The notes under the pieces: generated by a model
Seen by the model: only the letters and a program-made list of their open reading frames with translations
The model's database searches: none
What the model was told of the DNA's origin: nothing
Program-made: the position numbers and the translations under genes
Part shown: positions 1-9,704 of the stretch, in pieces
Layout of the letters: every line of letters starts with the position of its first letter
Position numbering within the stretch: the first letter of the stretch is position 1
Origin: Hyphomicrobiales bacterium
GTDB lineage: Bacteria; Pseudomonadota; Alphaproteobacteria; Rhizobiales; Aestuariivirgaceae
Direction of reading: 5' to 3'
DNA: 64,000 bases
Assembly: GCA_016185245.1 (NCBI GenBank)
Contig: JACPNZ010000039.1
Coordinates: forward strand, 234,925-298,924

Positions 1-219
1 TCCAACATGGAGGTGGCCATCGGCTCGCTGCTCATCATGTTCCATCAGGTGGCCGAATTGCGCCGCGCCGCCAATCCGCCCGACATCTACATCGAGCCCA
101 ATACCGACAGCATCAGGGGTGGCGACTTCTTCCGGTTGCAAGAGGTGTTCGACGGCGCCAAGCCGGCCAAGGAACAGCTCAAGCGGGCGCTGGATTGGCG
201 CCTGAACCGTATCGGCTGA
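1..219 (+). CDS. C-terminal end of a patatin-like phospholipase (partial)
   Basis: The frame is open from the left edge to TGA at 219, so only the last 72 residues are seen. The stretch NPPDIYIEPNTD followed by a helical tail that ends in ALDWRLNRI resembles the C-terminus of bacterial RssA-like patatin phospholipases, which hydrolyse acyl esters with a Ser-Asp dyad. The catalytic part lies outside the window, so the family call rests on the tail alone. It converges on the M16 peptidase pair across a 6-bp gap. Confidence 0.45.
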   Translation, partial: SNMEVAIGSLLIMFHQVAELRRAANPPDIYIEPNTDSIRGGDFFRLQEVFDGAKPAKEQLKRALDWRLNRIG

Positions 220-225
220 ACGAAA

Positions 226-1548
226 TCAGTTGGTGAGCCCAGTGGGCCTTCCCACCACCGTGACGATCAGCGCGTCGGCATGGAGCAGCCGGCGCGCCTG
301 TTGCCGCACCTGATCGATGGTCACGGCGTCGACCCTGGCGTTGCGGGTCGCCACATAGTCGATGCCGAGGTTCTGCTGCTGGATGCCGAGAAGCTGGCTG
401 GCGATCGCCGCGTTGCTGTCGAATCGCAGCGCATAGGAACCGGTCAGATAGGTCTTGGCGTCGGCGAGTTCCTGGGCCGTGGGCCCGTCCTTGGCCATGC
501 GGTCGAGTTCGCTCTTGACCACCGCCAGAGCCTCGGCCGCCTTCTCGTTGCGGGTGCCGAGCGAGCCCATCACCAGGCCAAGCCGGTCGAGGGCCATGAG
601 GTTTGCGCCGACGCCATAGGTGAGGCCGCGCTTTTCGCGAATCTCGTTGGTAAGCCGCGAGCTCAGGCCGCTACCGCCGAGAATTTCCATCATGATGTAG
701 GCGGGAATGAAGTCCGGATCGTCGCGGCGGATGCCGGGACCGCCGAACACGATGATGCTCTGGGGAATATCACGGTCGATGGTCTTGAGGATGGGGCCGT
801 TGGCAAAACCGGATGCAGACTGGGCCGGCGGCTCGCTGCCCTCGGGAAGATCGCCAAATAGACGGTCGAGCAGCAGAGCCAGCTCCTTCGCATCGATGTC
901 GCCTACGACGGCGACCTGCAGCGTCTTGCGATTGAAAATCCGCTGGTGGGCGCCGCGCAAATCGCCGGCGGTGATCGCCGCGACACTGGCCTCGGTGCCA
1001 TCGGTCTCGCGCGAATAGGGATCGCCGGGAAGCGCCAGCTTCATCCAGGCGGCACCGGCGATATGCTCGGGATCCTGGTCCTTGTCCCTAACCGACAGCA
1101 GGAACTGGCGGCGTACCCGCTCCTGGGGATCGGCATCGAAGCGCGGTTTGGTCAAGACCTTGCGCAGGAGATCGAAGGACTGCTCGCGGTTCTTCGACAG
1201 AGTCTGGAAACTTCCCTCGAAATCGTCGGGGCCGGCCTCAAACGACATCTTGAAGGACAGCCGGTCTCGCAGCTTCTGGAAGGCGGCGGAATCGAGATCG
1301 TCGGCGCCTTCATCCATCATGCCGGTGATGAAGTTGACGGTTCCTTCCTTGCCGGCGGGATCGAAGGCGCTACCGCCGCGGAAAGAGAAGTTCATGGCGA
1401 TCAGCGGAATCTCGTCGTCGTGGACGAGCCAGGCCTTGATGCCGCCGGGGCTCATCACCGCTTCGATTTGAAACGCCTGCGACGGCAGGGCGGCCGCCAG
1501 AGAAAGGGCAACGAATGCCAAGACCTTCAGCAAGAGCTTGCGGAGCAT
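226..1548 (-). CDS. M16 family peptidase-like protein lacking the zinc motif
   Basis: This 440-residue exported protein has the two-domain M16 (pitrilysin/processing peptidase) fold, with an N-terminal signal peptide of about 25 residues ending in SQA. The position that should carry HxxEH reads NFITGMMDEG, so the zinc site is missing. In bacteria such inactive subunits usually pair with an active M16 partner, and the next gene upstream (1561-2958) has the intact motif and reads in the same direction with a 12-bp gap. The likely role is substrate capture in a periplasmic heterodimer; the substrate is unknown. A conserved C-terminal-half signature, RLTNEIREKRGLTYGV, is present. Confidence 0.85.
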   Translation of the reverse strand: MLRKLLLKVLAFVALSLAAALPSQAFQIEAVMSPGGIKAWLVHDDEIPLIAMNFSFRGGSAFDPAGKEGTVNFITGMMDEGADDLDSAAFQKLRDRLSFKMSFEAGPDDFEGSFQTLSKNREQSFDLLRKVLTKPRFDADPQERVRRQFLLSVRDKDQDPEHIAGAAWMKLALPGDPYSRETDGTEASVAAITAGDLRGAHQRIFNRKTLQVAVVGDIDAKELALLLDRLFGDLPEGSEPPAQSASGFANGPILKTIDRDIPQSIIVFGGPGIRRDDPDFIPAYIMMEILGGSGLSSRLTNEIREKRGLTYGVGANLMALDRLGLVMGSLGTRNEKAAEALAVVKSELDRMAKDGPTAQELADAKTYLTGSYALRFDSNAAIASQLLGIQQQNLGIDYVATRNARVDAVTIDQVRQQARRLLHADALIVTVVGRPTGLTN

Positions 1549-1560
1549 CGGGGAAAAACC

Positions 1561-2958
1561 TCAGTTCTGAGTCGTATCGGGCGCGACGGGCTGGCCCCCC
1601 GGAAGGCCCGCCACCTGGCCCTTGCTGGCGGGCAGGAGAAGACCGGTCACCGAGGCCCGGAGCTCGAGCACGTCGCGGGCCGCATCCTGCAGGTCCCTCG
1701 GGGTTACTTGCAGGATATCCTTGTCCCAGTCGAGTACCTGGCGCACCGTCTGACCGGTGGCGAGTGCCACGCCGAACATGCGGGCCAGCGATTCCTGACG
1801 GTCAAGGACATAGGCCGAGTCGGCCAGCGCCCGGGTGCGGGCCGTATCGAGTTGGTCCTGGGTGACGCCCTTGGTCAGCACGTCGGCGATGATCGCATCG
1901 ACCGCCGCTTCGAGTTTTTGCGGATCAACCCCGGGGGTTGGCGAGGCATAGAAACCAAAGCTGCCGTAATCGAGAGAATCGCCGGAATACCAGGCCGCGG
2001 CATAGGCGGCGATCTGCTGCTCGACGACCAGCTTCTGGTAGAGGATGCTCTGGGTGCCGCCGCCGATGATATCGGCCAGAAGGTCGAGCGCCAGGGCCTC
2101 GCGGCCCGGTGCCTTGGCTTCGGCGGGGGCGAGATAGCTTCGCTGCCAATAGGGTGTTGCGGCGCGGTCGTCACGCAGGGTGACACGCCGCTCGGCGATG
2201 GGCACGGGCTCGGGTGTGCGAACGCGCGCCGGCACCGGGAACGGGTTGGGAATGCCGCCGTAATATTTCTCCGCAAGCGCCCGCACTTCGTCCGGTGTCA
2301 CATCGCCGGCAACCACCAGTATGGCGTTGGCGGGCTCGTAATGCGCCCGGTAGAAGTTCACCGCATCGTCGCGGGTGAGCTTAGCCACTTCCGACATCCA
2401 GCCGATGACCGGCTTGCCATAGGGATGGGCCGCATAGAGGACGGAATCGATCTGTTCGCCGAGCAGCGCCGAGGGGCTGTTGTCGGTGCGCTCGCGACGC
2501 TCCTCCATTACCACCTGCAATTCGGGCAGCACGTTTTCGTTGGTCAGCACCAGGTTCTGCATGCGGTCGGCTTCGAGCTCCATCACCAGGGGAAGCCGCT
2601 CCTTGGCAATGCGCTGGAAATAGGCGGTGTAGTCCTGGGTGGTGAAGGCGTTCTCGACGCCGCCGTTGATCCTGACCAGGCGGCTGAAGTCGCCCGGCGG
2701 GTGCTTGGGCGTCCCCTTGAACATCAGGTGTTCGAGGAAATGGGCGATGCCCGACTTGCCGCGATCCTCGTCGGCGGCGCCGACGCGATACCACATCATA
2801 TGGGTCACCACGGCCGAACGATGGTCGGGGATCACCACGACGTCGAGGCCGTTGGCCAATTTGAATTCGCTGACGTCGAGGTCGAGCGCCACGGCAGGTC
2901 GGGCCGCGAGAGTAAAAACAAGGCAGGCAAACAGGGGGCCAAGGATGCGGGCGTACAT
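1561..2958 (-). CDS. M16 family zinc metallopeptidase, active subunit
   Basis: A 465-residue protein with a signal peptide (first ~25 residues, ending AVA) and the inverted zinc motif HFLEH at residues 73-77. A downstream glutamate near residue 152 (VVMEERRER) completes the usual ligand set. The C-terminal half carries the paired M16 inactive domain. It is probably a periplasmic protease acting with the zinc-less partner encoded immediately downstream. Start is the ATG at 2958, directly before a hydrophobic leader. Its physiological substrate cannot be told from sequence. Confidence 0.88.
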   Translation of the reverse strand: MYARILGPLFACLVFTLAARPAVALDLDVSEFKLANGLDVVVIPDHRSAVVTHMMWYRVGAADEDRGKSGIAHFLEHLMFKGTPKHPPGDFSRLVRINGGVENAFTTQDYTAYFQRIAKERLPLVMELEADRMQNLVLTNENVLPELQVVMEERRERTDNSPSALLGEQIDSVLYAAHPYGKPVIGWMSEVAKLTRDDAVNFYRAHYEPANAILVVAGDVTPDEVRALAEKYYGGIPNPFPVPARVRTPEPVPIAERRVTLRDDRAATPYWQRSYLAPAEAKAPGREALALDLLADIIGGGTQSILYQKLVVEQQIAAYAAAWYSGDSLDYGSFGFYASPTPGVDPQKLEAAVDAIIADVLTKGVTQDQLDTARTRALADSAYVLDRQESLARMFGVALATGQTVRQVLDWDKDILQVTPRDLQDAARDVLELRASVTGLLLPASKGQVAGLPGGQPVAPDTTQN

Positions 2959-3023
2959 GAGGTCCTTTCCAGGGCAGGAGAACCGGGGAGTTCAGCGGAT
3001 TGACGGAACTGTCGAGGCGGCGA

Positions 3024-3491
3024 TCAGCCGCCGCCCCATGCGTTGCCAATGTTGAACACCGTGCCGTAGTTGGGATTCTGCTGACGCTGCTTGGCGTAGT
3101 AGATCTTCTTCAACTCGGCTTGCAGTTCTAGCTGGGTCTTGGGCGTTCCATCGGCGTTGTACTTGGAGATGCCGTTCCTCTCATAGACATCGCCCTGGGG
3201 CTGGGCCGGGCTGGCGAGACCGCCCTGGGTTGGTGACGCGCTGAGATTGGCCGGAGCCGTCGCCGCCGCCGATTTCACCGGCGGCGCCACATCGGCCGGT
3301 TGGGTATAGGCGGCCGCCGTGCCGGGCGGACGCAGTTGCAGGTCGGGCGGCATCGACAAGTCCTGGTAGGTCTGGGCCTGCTGGACCGAGGTCGTATTGC
3401 CCCCGAGGAGGTCCGAGGTACCGTTCTGGGCGCAGCCGGTAATGACCACCGCCGCGATCAGCAGTCCGGCGGAGGGCAGAAACGACTTCAT
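3024..3491 (-). CDS. Small lipoprotein of unknown function
   Basis: About 155 residues. The start is taken at ATG 3491 because it precedes a clean lipoprotein signal: MKSFLPSAG, a hydrophobic stretch, then the lipobox VITGC. A longer reading from 3509 would add six residues before the leader. The mature part is rich in Pro, Ala, Gln and Thr (low complexity, probably a flexible tether) and ends with a Lys/Gln-rich segment and NIGNAWGGG. It lies just downstream of lspA, the enzyme that would process it. No enzymatic motif is visible. Confidence 0.7.
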   Translation of the reverse strand: MKSFLPSAGLLIAAVVITGCAQNGTSDLLGGNTTSVQQAQTYQDLSMPPDLQLRPPGTAAAYTQPADVAPPVKSAAATAPANLSASPTQGGLASPAQPQGDVYERNGISKYNADGTPKTQLELQAELKKIYYAKQRQQNPNYGTVFNIGNAWGGG

Positions 3492-3535
3492 CACTATGGC
3501 CCTTCCCATGTCACCCGCATCGGTTGACCCGAAAT

Positions 3536-4039
3536 TCAGGCATTTCCGTGGCCCTTGGCCGGGGCCCGGTCGAAAATGGATTCATACAGCAGAAGCAGCA
3601 CCCCGGCAACAATCGCCACGTCGGCAAAATTGAACACATACCAGCTGAGGGAACCCAAATGGAACAGAAAGAAATCGGCTACCGCTCCGTAATGTGCCCG
3701 GTCCAGGGCGTTGGACAGGGCCCCGCCGATGATGATCGCCAAGGCGGCCGTCGCTAGCATCTCCTTGGCCCGGCAGGCCCATAACCAGAGGGCAAGAGAA
3801 ACCGCCAGACTCACCAGGATTAGTGGTGCCTGGGAATGGGTGCGGAACAAGCCGTAGGAAACGCCGGTGTTCCAGACGAGCACCAGATCGAAGAACGAAG
3901 TAACCGGCACCGGCTGGCGCTCGGCGATGGCGAAAGCGTTGAGCATCCACCACTTGTAGGACTGATCGATGGCGAAGACGAGGATTGCCAGCGTCGCCAC
4001 CAGCGGCGCCCGAGGGCTCCAAAGCCTCAAGCCTTTCAT
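3536..4039 (-). CDS. lspA: Signal peptidase II (prolipoprotein signal peptidase)
   Basis: Cleaves signal peptides from diacylglyceryl-modified prolipoproteins in the inner membrane. The 167-residue protein has four hydrophobic segments and the two family motifs with the catalytic aspartates, SNALDR (D113) and FNFADV (D140). The ATG at 4039 is chosen because it overlaps the ileS stop as ATGA (4036-4039), the classic ileS-lspA arrangement. A start at 4066 is also possible but would run 30 bp into ileS. Confidence 0.95.
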   Translation of the reverse strand: MKGLRLWSPRAPLVATLAILVFAIDQSYKWWMLNAFAIAERQPVPVTSFFDLVLVWNTGVSYGLFRTHSQAPLILVSLAVSLALWLWACRAKEMLATAALAIIIGGALSNALDRAHYGAVADFFLFHLGSLSWYVFNFADVAIVAGVLLLLYESIFDRAPAKGHGNA

Positions 4040-6915
4040 ACGGTCTTCCCAAAACGGGTCTGCCATTCGCGCACCGCCTCGGCATCGCGGGGGGTGACAT
4101 CTGGGAAGTCGGGATCGCTACCGACTTCCGACGTGATCTTCCACGACCTGGCGCATTTCCGTCCCTGGGCCGGTTTGAACACCACCGCCACACCCTTCAC
4201 GCTGTCGAGCCGGAAGGCCTCCGCCGGGCCATCGCCCCGAACAAGCGTCGCAGCCGAGGTAATGGAGATTTCGGCGAGATCGACGCCATCGAGGGCGGCG
4301 AGCAGCTCCGGGTCGGCGACATGGATTTCGGGGGCGGCCTCAAGGGCCGAGCCGATGGTCTTCTTGACCTGACGTTCGATCTCGAGCGCGCCCGTTACGA
4401 CCGAGCGCACCGCCCGCACCCTCTCCCATTTGACCGCCAGTTGTGGATCGGCCCATTCGCCGGGTGGTGTTGCAAATTGCATGACGTGTATCGAGGAACC
4501 TTCGCCGGCAAAGCGGGCGAGCCACACCTCCTCCATGGTGAAGGCGAGAACCGGCGCCCACCAGGTGGTCAGGCAATGGAAAAGCTGATCCAGCACCGTG
4601 CGGCACGACCTGCGCCTGAAGCTCGACCAGGCGTCGCAATAGAGCGCGTCCTTGCGGATGTCGAAATAGAAGGCCGAGAGGTCGACGGTCATGAAATGGT
4701 TGAGCACGGCGAACAGCCGCTTGTAGTCGAAGACCTCGTAGGCGTCCCGCACCTCACCGCCGATCGCGTGCAGCCGGTGCAGGATGTAGCGCTCAAGCTC
4801 GGGCATATCCTTATGGTAGACGGTCTCCCAATCCTTGAGGCCGTCGAGCGAGCCCAGGATATAGCGCATGGTGTTGCGCAGCTTGCGGTAGGCCTCGATG
4901 TTGGTCTTGAGGATTTCGGGGCCGAGCCGCAAATCCTCGGCATAATCGGCGGAAGCAACCCACAGGCGGAGAATGTCGGCGCCCGACTGCTTGATCACGT
5001 CCTGGGGGGTGACGATGTTGCCGAGCGACTTCGACATCTTGCGGCCGTCCTCGGCGACGACGAAGCCGTGGGTCAAGACCGCGTCGTAGGGAGCGCGCCC
5101 GCGCGTGCCGCAGGCTTCCAGCAGCGAGGAGTGGAACCAGCCGCGATGCTGGTCGGAGCCTTCGAGATAGATATCCGCCGGCCATTTGAGATCGGGCCGC
5201 TGCTCAAGGCAGAAGGCATGGGTGGACCCTGAGTCAAACCACACATCGAGAATGTCGCGGACCTGCTCCCAGTCTTGCGAATTGTAGGCCGAGCCGAGAA
5301 ATCTCTGGGCCGCCCCATCGGCAAACCAGGCATCGGCCCCTTGTTCAGAAAATGAGTCCTCAATCCTCTTGTTCACCTTGATATCGTTTAGAATTTCACC
5401 CGTCGTCTTGTTGACGAAAACACAGATCGGCACGCCCCAGGCGCGCTGCCGCGAGATCACCCAGTCGGGCCGTTGCTCGATCATGGCGCGCAGGCGATTT
5501 TGCCCGGCGGCCGGGAAGAACTTGGTACTGTCGATCGCCCTCAGCGCCACATCGCGCAAGCCTCCCGGCTTTCCGTCGGCCATGGAAATGAACCACTGCG
5601 GCGTGTTGCGAAAAATGATTGGCTTCTTGGACCGCCAGGAATGTGGATACTGGTGCTTAAGTCGGCCCCTGGCGATGAGGGCGCCGGCGTCTTTGAGTGC
5701 GCTGATCACCGCCTCGTTGGCATCGCCCTTCTCGCCCGTGCCGGTGATGACGCGCCTGCCCTCGAAGCCCGGCGCATCCTTGGTGAAGAAGCCATCGGCA
5801 TCGACGGTGAAGGGGATGGGACCTGCGACCTTCTCCATCCAGATATTGTAGTCGTCGGCGCCGTGGCCGGGAGCGGTGTGAACGAAGCCGGTGCCGGTAT
5901 CGTCGGTGACGTGGTCGCCTTCGAGAAGGGGGACGGAGAAATCATAGCCCTTGCCGTGCAATGGATGGCTGCAGGTCAGAAGTGCTGGATCGATGTCGCC
6001 GTTCCGCGTGTAGGATTCAACTTTCGCCACCTTCATCACCTCTTCGGCTAGGCGGTCGGCGAGGACATAGGTGTCGCCCACCTTCGCCCAGTTGCCTGAG
6101 GGAGCGGCGGTGACCTCGTAGAGTCCGTATTTGATCTTGGTCGAATAGCTGATGGCGCGGTTGCCGGGGATGGTCCAGGGAGTCGTCGTCCAGATGATAA
6201 CAAAGGCACCCTGCCCCTTCACCGGAAACTTCACGTAGATCGTGTCGCTCGTGTAGTCCTGATACTCGATCTCGGCCTCGGCCAAGGCCGTCCTTTCGAC
6301 CACCGACCACATGACTGGTTTGGAGCCACGATAGAGCTGTCCCGACTCGGCAAATTTCAGCAGCTCCTTGGCGATCAGCGCCTCGGCGCGGAAATCCATG
6401 GTGAGGTAGGGATTGTCCCAGTCGCCGGTCACCCCCAGGCGCTTGAACTCCTGGCGCTGCACATCGATCCAGTGGCTGGCGAAGGCGCGACATTCCTGGC
6501 GAAACTCGTTGATCGGGACCGCATCCTTGTTCTTGCCCTTGGCGCGATATTCCTCCTCGATCTTCCATTCGATCGGAAGCCCATGGCAGTCCCAGCCAGG
6601 AACATAGTTGGAATCGAAACCCGCCATCTGGCGCGAGCGGGTCACCATGTCCTTGAGGATCTTGTTAAGCGCATGGCCGATATGCAGGTGGCCGTTGGCG
6701 TAAGGGGGGCCGTCGTGCAGCACATATTTGGGCCGGCCTCGGCTCTCTTGGCGGAGCCGCCGGTAGAGCCCCATCTCCTCCCAGCGCTTGAGAATCTCCG
6801 GCTCCTTCTGCGGCAGGCCGGCCTTCATGGCAAACGAGGTCCTGGGCAGGAACACGGTGTCGCGATAGCGATCGGTTTTCGGGGCCTTGTCTTCCATGGC
6901 GGGCGGAGCGTCCAA
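4036..6915 (-). CDS. ileS: Isoleucyl-tRNA synthetase
   Basis: Class Ia synthetase that charges tRNA-Ile in the cytoplasm. The 959-residue length fits the family. The HIGH motif appears as GHLHIGHA in the N-terminal part (after PPYAN), and the KMSKS loop as [10 protein letters not shown]. The region between them holds the CP1 editing domain. The C-terminal zinc-binding segment typical of some IleRS enzymes is reduced to KCARSWK. Translationally coupled to lspA. Upstream, a 70-bp gap separates it from the divergent DUF1989 gene. Confidence 0.98.
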   Translation of the reverse strand: MDAPPAMEDKAPKTDRYRDTVFLPRTSFAMKAGLPQKEPEILKRWEEMGLYRRLRQESRGRPKYVLHDGPPYANGHLHIGHALNKILKDMVTRSRQMAGFDSNYVPGWDCHGLPIEWKIEEEYRAKGKNKDAVPINEFRQECRAFASHWIDVQRQEFKRLGVTGDWDNPYLTMDFRAEALIAKELLKFAESGQLYRGSKPVMWSVVERTALAEAEIEYQDYTSDTIYVKFPVKGQGAFVIIWTTTPWTIPGNRAISYSTKIKYGLYEVTAAPSGNWAKVGDTYVLADRLAEEVMKVAKVESYTRNGDIDPALLTCSHPLHGKGYDFSVPLLEGDHVTDDTGTGFVHTAPGHGADDYNIWMEKVAGPIPFTVDADGFFTKDAPGFEGRRVITGTGEKGDANEAVISALKDAGALIARGRLKHQYPHSWRSKKPIIFRNTPQWFISMADGKPGGLRDVALRAIDSTKFFPAAGQNRLRAMIEQRPDWVISRQRAWGVPICVFVNKTTGEILNDIKVNKRIEDSFSEQGADAWFADGAAQRFLGSAYNSQDWEQVRDILDVWFDSGSTHAFCLEQRPDLKWPADIYLEGSDQHRGWFHSSLLEACGTRGRAPYDAVLTHGFVVAEDGRKMSKSLGNIVTPQDVIKQSGADILRLWVASADYAEDLRLGPEILKTNIEAYRKLRNTMRYILGSLDGLKDWETVYHKDMPELERYILHRLHAIGGEVRDAYEVFDYKRLFAVLNHFMTVDLSAFYFDIRKDALYCDAWSSFRRRSCRTVLDQLFHCLTTWWAPVLAFTMEEVWLARFAGEGSSIHVMQFATPPGEWADPQLAVKWERVRAVRSVVTGALEIERQVKKTIGSALEAAPEIHVADPELLAALDGVDLAEISITSAATLVRGDGPAEAFRLDSVKGVAVVFKPAQGRKCARSWKITSEVGSDPDFPDVTPRDAEAVREWQTRFGKTV

Positions 6916-6985
6916 ATCTCGTTTCGGCGGCTTCTAGCAGGCACTCGCCTTATCGGCTAGCCTTTGGTTTTCGCGGGAGATTCAC

Positions 6986-7579
6986 ATGGCCACCCAACAC
7001 ACCATTCCGGCCCGGCGCGGCAAGGCAACCCGCCTCGCCACGGGCCAGTCGGTCAAGATCGTCAATACCCACGGCAACCAGGTGGTCGATACCTGGGCCT
7101 TCAATGCCGGGGATTTGCGCGAATACATGGGCATGGAGCACTGCCGGGCCTTCTGGACCAGGCTCTATCCGGTCGTCGGCGACAAGATGGTGACCAACCG
7201 CCGGCGCCCCATCCTCACCCTTACCGAGGATATTTCGCCCGGCCGCCACGATACGCTGATTGCTCCTTGCGATAACGAGCGCTACGGGCTTCTGGGCTGC
7301 ACCCACTATCACGACAACTGCCGCGACAATATGCATGCAGGGCTGGCCGAGCTTGGTCTGATGGTTCCCTACTGCCCGCCGTCGCTCAACACCTTCATGA
7401 ACATCCCGTGGCGCCAGGACGGCGCGCTCGAATGGGGCAATTGCCTGTGCCGCAAGGGCGACTATGTGGTGTTCCGCGCCGAAATGGATGCGATCGTGGT
7501 GTTCTCCGCCTGCCCGCAGGACATGCTGCCGATCAACAACGGCATCACCACCGACGCCCATTTCGAAGTGATGGATTAG
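6986..7579 (+). CDS. Stand-alone DUF1989 (urea carboxylase-associated family) protein
   Basis: A 197-residue single-domain protein of the DUF1989 family, which includes the urea carboxylase-associated proteins and the catalytic N-terminal part of trimethylamine N-oxide demethylase (Tdm). Three cysteines, C95, C112 and C176 (motifs APCDNERY, HDNCRDN, SACPQDM), line up with C285, C301 and C365 of the Tdm encoded at 59376-61739, with identical 64-residue spacing between the last two. D35 (QVVDTWAF) aligns with Tdm D220. The protein is therefore probably a zinc enzyme. It has no urea carboxylase neighbour; its reaction is unknown. It converges with the hydrolase gene, the stop codons overlapping. 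Confidence 0.8.
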   Translation: MATQHTIPARRGKATRLATGQSVKIVNTHGNQVVDTWAFNAGDLREYMGMEHCRAFWTRLYPVVGDKMVTNRRRPILTLTEDISPGRHDTLIAPCDNERYGLLGCTHYHDNCRDNMHAGLAELGLMVPYCPPSLNTFMNIPWRQDGALEWGNCLCRKGDYVVFRAEMDAIVVFSACPQDMLPINNGITTDAHFEVMD

Positions 7580-8400
7580 GCCGCCCGGAGCTTAGTCACA
7601 TTCCCCGCCACCTGTGCCTCGAGCCAGGCCACCGCACCGGTGGCGATCTTCTCCCAGCCGGGTTCGCCGATCAAAAGATGGGCGTGGCCGGCATAGAGGC
7701 GGAGATCGGCGCCGTAGCGTCTCGCGGTCCAGCGGACGAGCGCCGGTGAAACGATGCGATCGTCCTCGCCGCCGATCACCAGCATCGGGCATTTGACCTT
7801 GGCGGGATCGACCTTGACGGCGCCGAACATCATTTCGCGGTAAACCTTGCCCGACTCATGCACGAGGCCGCCGTGGATCGCCGCGTGATAGTCCTTTGGT
7901 ACCCGGTTGAGCACGATGCGCGAGCAGGTGCCGGGAGGCGGCAGGAAGGGCCTTCCGGCCATGATGCTGGGCAGCATCGGCAGATAGGAGGGCAGCGCCA
8001 CGGGCTGGGCGGTCAGCATGCCGGCAGGGGCGGGAGCCAGCAAAATGGCGGCCCGGCACTTGCCCCGTTCGGCCAGCTTCTGGGCAATGAGCCCACCGAG
8101 ACTATGGCCCACCAGCACCGGGGCCTCATCCAGCGTGTCGATCACCTTTAGCGTATCGGCCACATAGTCGTTGATGGTCAGCCCTTGCGCGCTCGCCGGA
8201 CCGATGCCGAGACGGCCGCTGCGGGACGCCGAAACGCCGCCCCAGCCAAGCCGCGCAAGCTCGCCCAGCCAGCCGTCGAAGGGTTGGTGATCGACAAAGG
8301 CGCCATGGATGTAAACGAGCGGCGGACGGCCCTTGCGAACTTCGGTCAGGTGGGCGGGAAATCCGGCGATGACGATTTCGGAGATGAGATCACTGGACAT
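7576..8400 (-). CDS. Alpha/beta hydrolase
   Basis: A 274-residue cytoplasmic alpha/beta-fold hydrolase with the nucleophile elbow GHSLGG, an oxyanion-hole region around YIHGAF, a late acidic residue in IGGEDDRIV and a terminal histidine in GHAHLLIG. The substrate is not predictable. A good ribosome site (aggagg, spacer 5) precedes ATG 8400. It is transcribed divergently from a MarR-type regulator 65 bp away and has a sigma70-like promoter, so MarR control is likely. Confidence 0.85.
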   Translation of the reverse strand: MSSDLISEIVIAGFPAHLTEVRKGRPPLVYIHGAFVDHQPFDGWLGELARLGWGGVSASRSGRLGIGPASAQGLTINDYVADTLKVIDTLDEAPVLVGHSLGGLIAQKLAERGKCRAAILLAPAPAGMLTAQPVALPSYLPMLPSIMAGRPFLPPPGTCSRIVLNRVPKDYHAAIHGGLVHESGKVYREMMFGAVKVDPAKVKCPMLVIGGEDDRIVSPALVRWTARRYGADLRLYAGHAHLLIGEPGWEKIATGAVAWLEAQVAGNVTKLRAA

Positions 8401-8422
8401 GGCTTCCTCCTGTTGATACGAA

Positions 8423-8451
8423 GATTGTCAACCAGATTTCCTATTTTGTCA
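8423..8451 (-). promoter_or_regulatory. Sigma70-like promoter of the alpha/beta hydrolase gene, with a repeated TTGACA half
   Basis: On the minus strand a perfect -35 TTGACA (8446-8451) is followed after 17 bp by GACAAT (8423-8428), a 4/6 match to TATAAT. A second TTGACA (8425-8430) lies 21 bp from the first, two helical turns, so the pair of TTGTCAA/TTGACA heptamers could also be the binding site of the adjacent MarR protein. The promoter is seen; the operator role is inferred. Confidence 0.55.
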
Positions 8452-8465
8452 AGGTGCTTGCCTAA

Positions 8466-8942
8466 ATGACCGACGAGACCGTCGCCTTCAGGGCCAAGCG
8501 CGAGCAAATGCTGCTGCGCCTCTTGGTCCGCCTGTTCCGCAGGATGAGCGACGAAACCGTGCTGCGCATGCGCAAGCGCGGCATCGCCGGTATGATGCCG
8601 GCCTATCCGAGGCTGCTCGGCAACCTCGACACCGGGGGAACGCGCATCGGGGCGCTGGCGCGCAAGATGGGCACAACGCGCCAGGCGGTCGCCCAGCTGG
8701 CGGCCGAAATCGAGCGGGCCGGCTTTGTCGAGCGCGTCCCCGACCCCGAAGATGGCCGCGGCGTCATTGTGCGCTTCACCAAGAAGGGCCGCGCCGGGTT
8801 GGCCTGCGCCATCGAAGTGATGATTGAAATCGAAGCCGAATACGCGACGATCATCGACGCCAAGGGGCTTAGCGAACTGAAGCGCTTGATGGCCGCCATC
8901 CTGGACGTAACCGATCAGGAGGGCCGTTTCGGCCTCAACTGA
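8466..8942 (+). CDS. MarR family transcriptional regulator
   Basis: A 158-residue winged-helix regulator. The recognition part (LARKMGTTRQAVAQLAAEIERAGF, residues ~60-83) and the wing motif VPDPEDGRGVIVRFT are typical of MarR. Such proteins bind palindromic operators as dimers and release DNA on binding small ligands. Divergent from the alpha/beta hydrolase, the likely target. It abuts the anti-sigma gene tail to tail (stop at 8942, the other stop starting at 8943). Confidence 0.88.
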   Translation: MTDETVAFRAKREQMLLRLLVRLFRRMSDETVLRMRKRGIAGMMPAYPRLLGNLDTGGTRIGALARKMGTTRQAVAQLAAEIERAGFVERVPDPEDGRGVIVRFTKKGRAGLACAIEVMIEIEAEYATIIDAKGLSELKRLMAAILDVTDQEGRFGLN

Positions 8943-9704
8943 TCAGGCCTGGAACTTGTCGTAAATGATACGGGCGAGCTTCATCATGCGGTCGCGGTCC
9001 ATCTCGCCTGCAACCACCAGGCCCAGGGGCCCGTCCAGCCAATAGCAGGCGATGAGCGGGCCCCTCTCCTCGACCCGCAAGGCCGTTTCCGACTTGCCGG
9101 GGTTGGCGGTCAGGAAAATGGTGATGCGCCGCTTGTTGGCGTCCTCATACATGAGCTGGGCGGCAGGCTGGTCCGAAGAGGCGAGCAGGCGCCCGCCGAG
9201 CAGCGTATAGCCTTCGGCCGTAAGGTCGGGCACCTTGAAGGAAACGCCCACCCGCTTCGATAGCCACGCCTGGAGGTGGTCGCGCTCGCTGGCGGTCACC
9301 TCCACCGGGTGCCTGACCTCGGCAGTGAAGATTTCATGGGCGGCGATGGCGTTGTCGGCGATAACTTCAGCCCGGACGCCGCCGGGGTCGCGACCGGTAA
9401 ACCAGCCGCCGAGACCGCCCAGCACAACCAGCGCCAAGGCCGCGGCGATGCTGACCCATGGCCTCTGGCGAAGCCGCGTGGGTGCCTTGAGAACCGCCAC
9501 CAGAGAAGCCGGCACCGGCTCGGACAGCACATCCGTGAAAGCCTGTTTCAAGGCATCGTTCTGACGCTTGTAAGCGTCGACGGCGGACCGCGCCGCGGCA
9601 TCGCTCGCCAGAAGTTTCTCGATCGCCTCGCGGTCGGCAGCATCGAGCTCGCCGTCGACATAGGCGTGGAGGGCCCAGTTCTCGATTGTCTTCATGCTCG
9701 TCAT
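8943..9704 (-). CDS. Transmembrane anti-sigma factor
   Basis: A 253-residue membrane protein whose first ~70 residues form an anti-sigma domain (ALHAYVDGELDAADREAIEKLL). One transmembrane helix lies around residues 84-105 (IAAALALVVLGGLGGWF), with a periplasmic domain after it. There is no zinc-binding HxxxCxxC motif, so redox sensing through a ZAS centre is unlikely. The ATG overlaps the sigma-factor stop as ATGA (9701-9704), so the two are translationally coupled and the protein should sequester that ECF sigma. A second ATG three codons in is an alternative start. Confidence 0.88.
   Translation of the reverse strand: MTSMKTIENWALHAYVDGELDAADREAIEKLLASDAAARSAVDAYKRQNDALKQAFTDVLSEPVPASLVAVLKAPTRLRQRPWVSIAAALALVVLGGLGGWFTGRDPGGVRAEVIADNAIAAHEIFTAEVRHPVEVTASERDHLQAWLSKRVGVSFKVPDLTAEGYTLLGGRLLASSDQPAAQLMYEDANKRRITIFLTANPGKSETALRVEERGPLIACYWLDGPLGLVVAGEMDRDRMMKLARIIYDKFQA

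Noticed and set aside
946..3003. Very long plus-strand open frame opposite the M16 peptidase genes
   Set aside because: The minus-strand frames carry signal peptides and the HFLEH zinc motif; the plus-strand frame is an antisense shadow caused by high GC codon bias.
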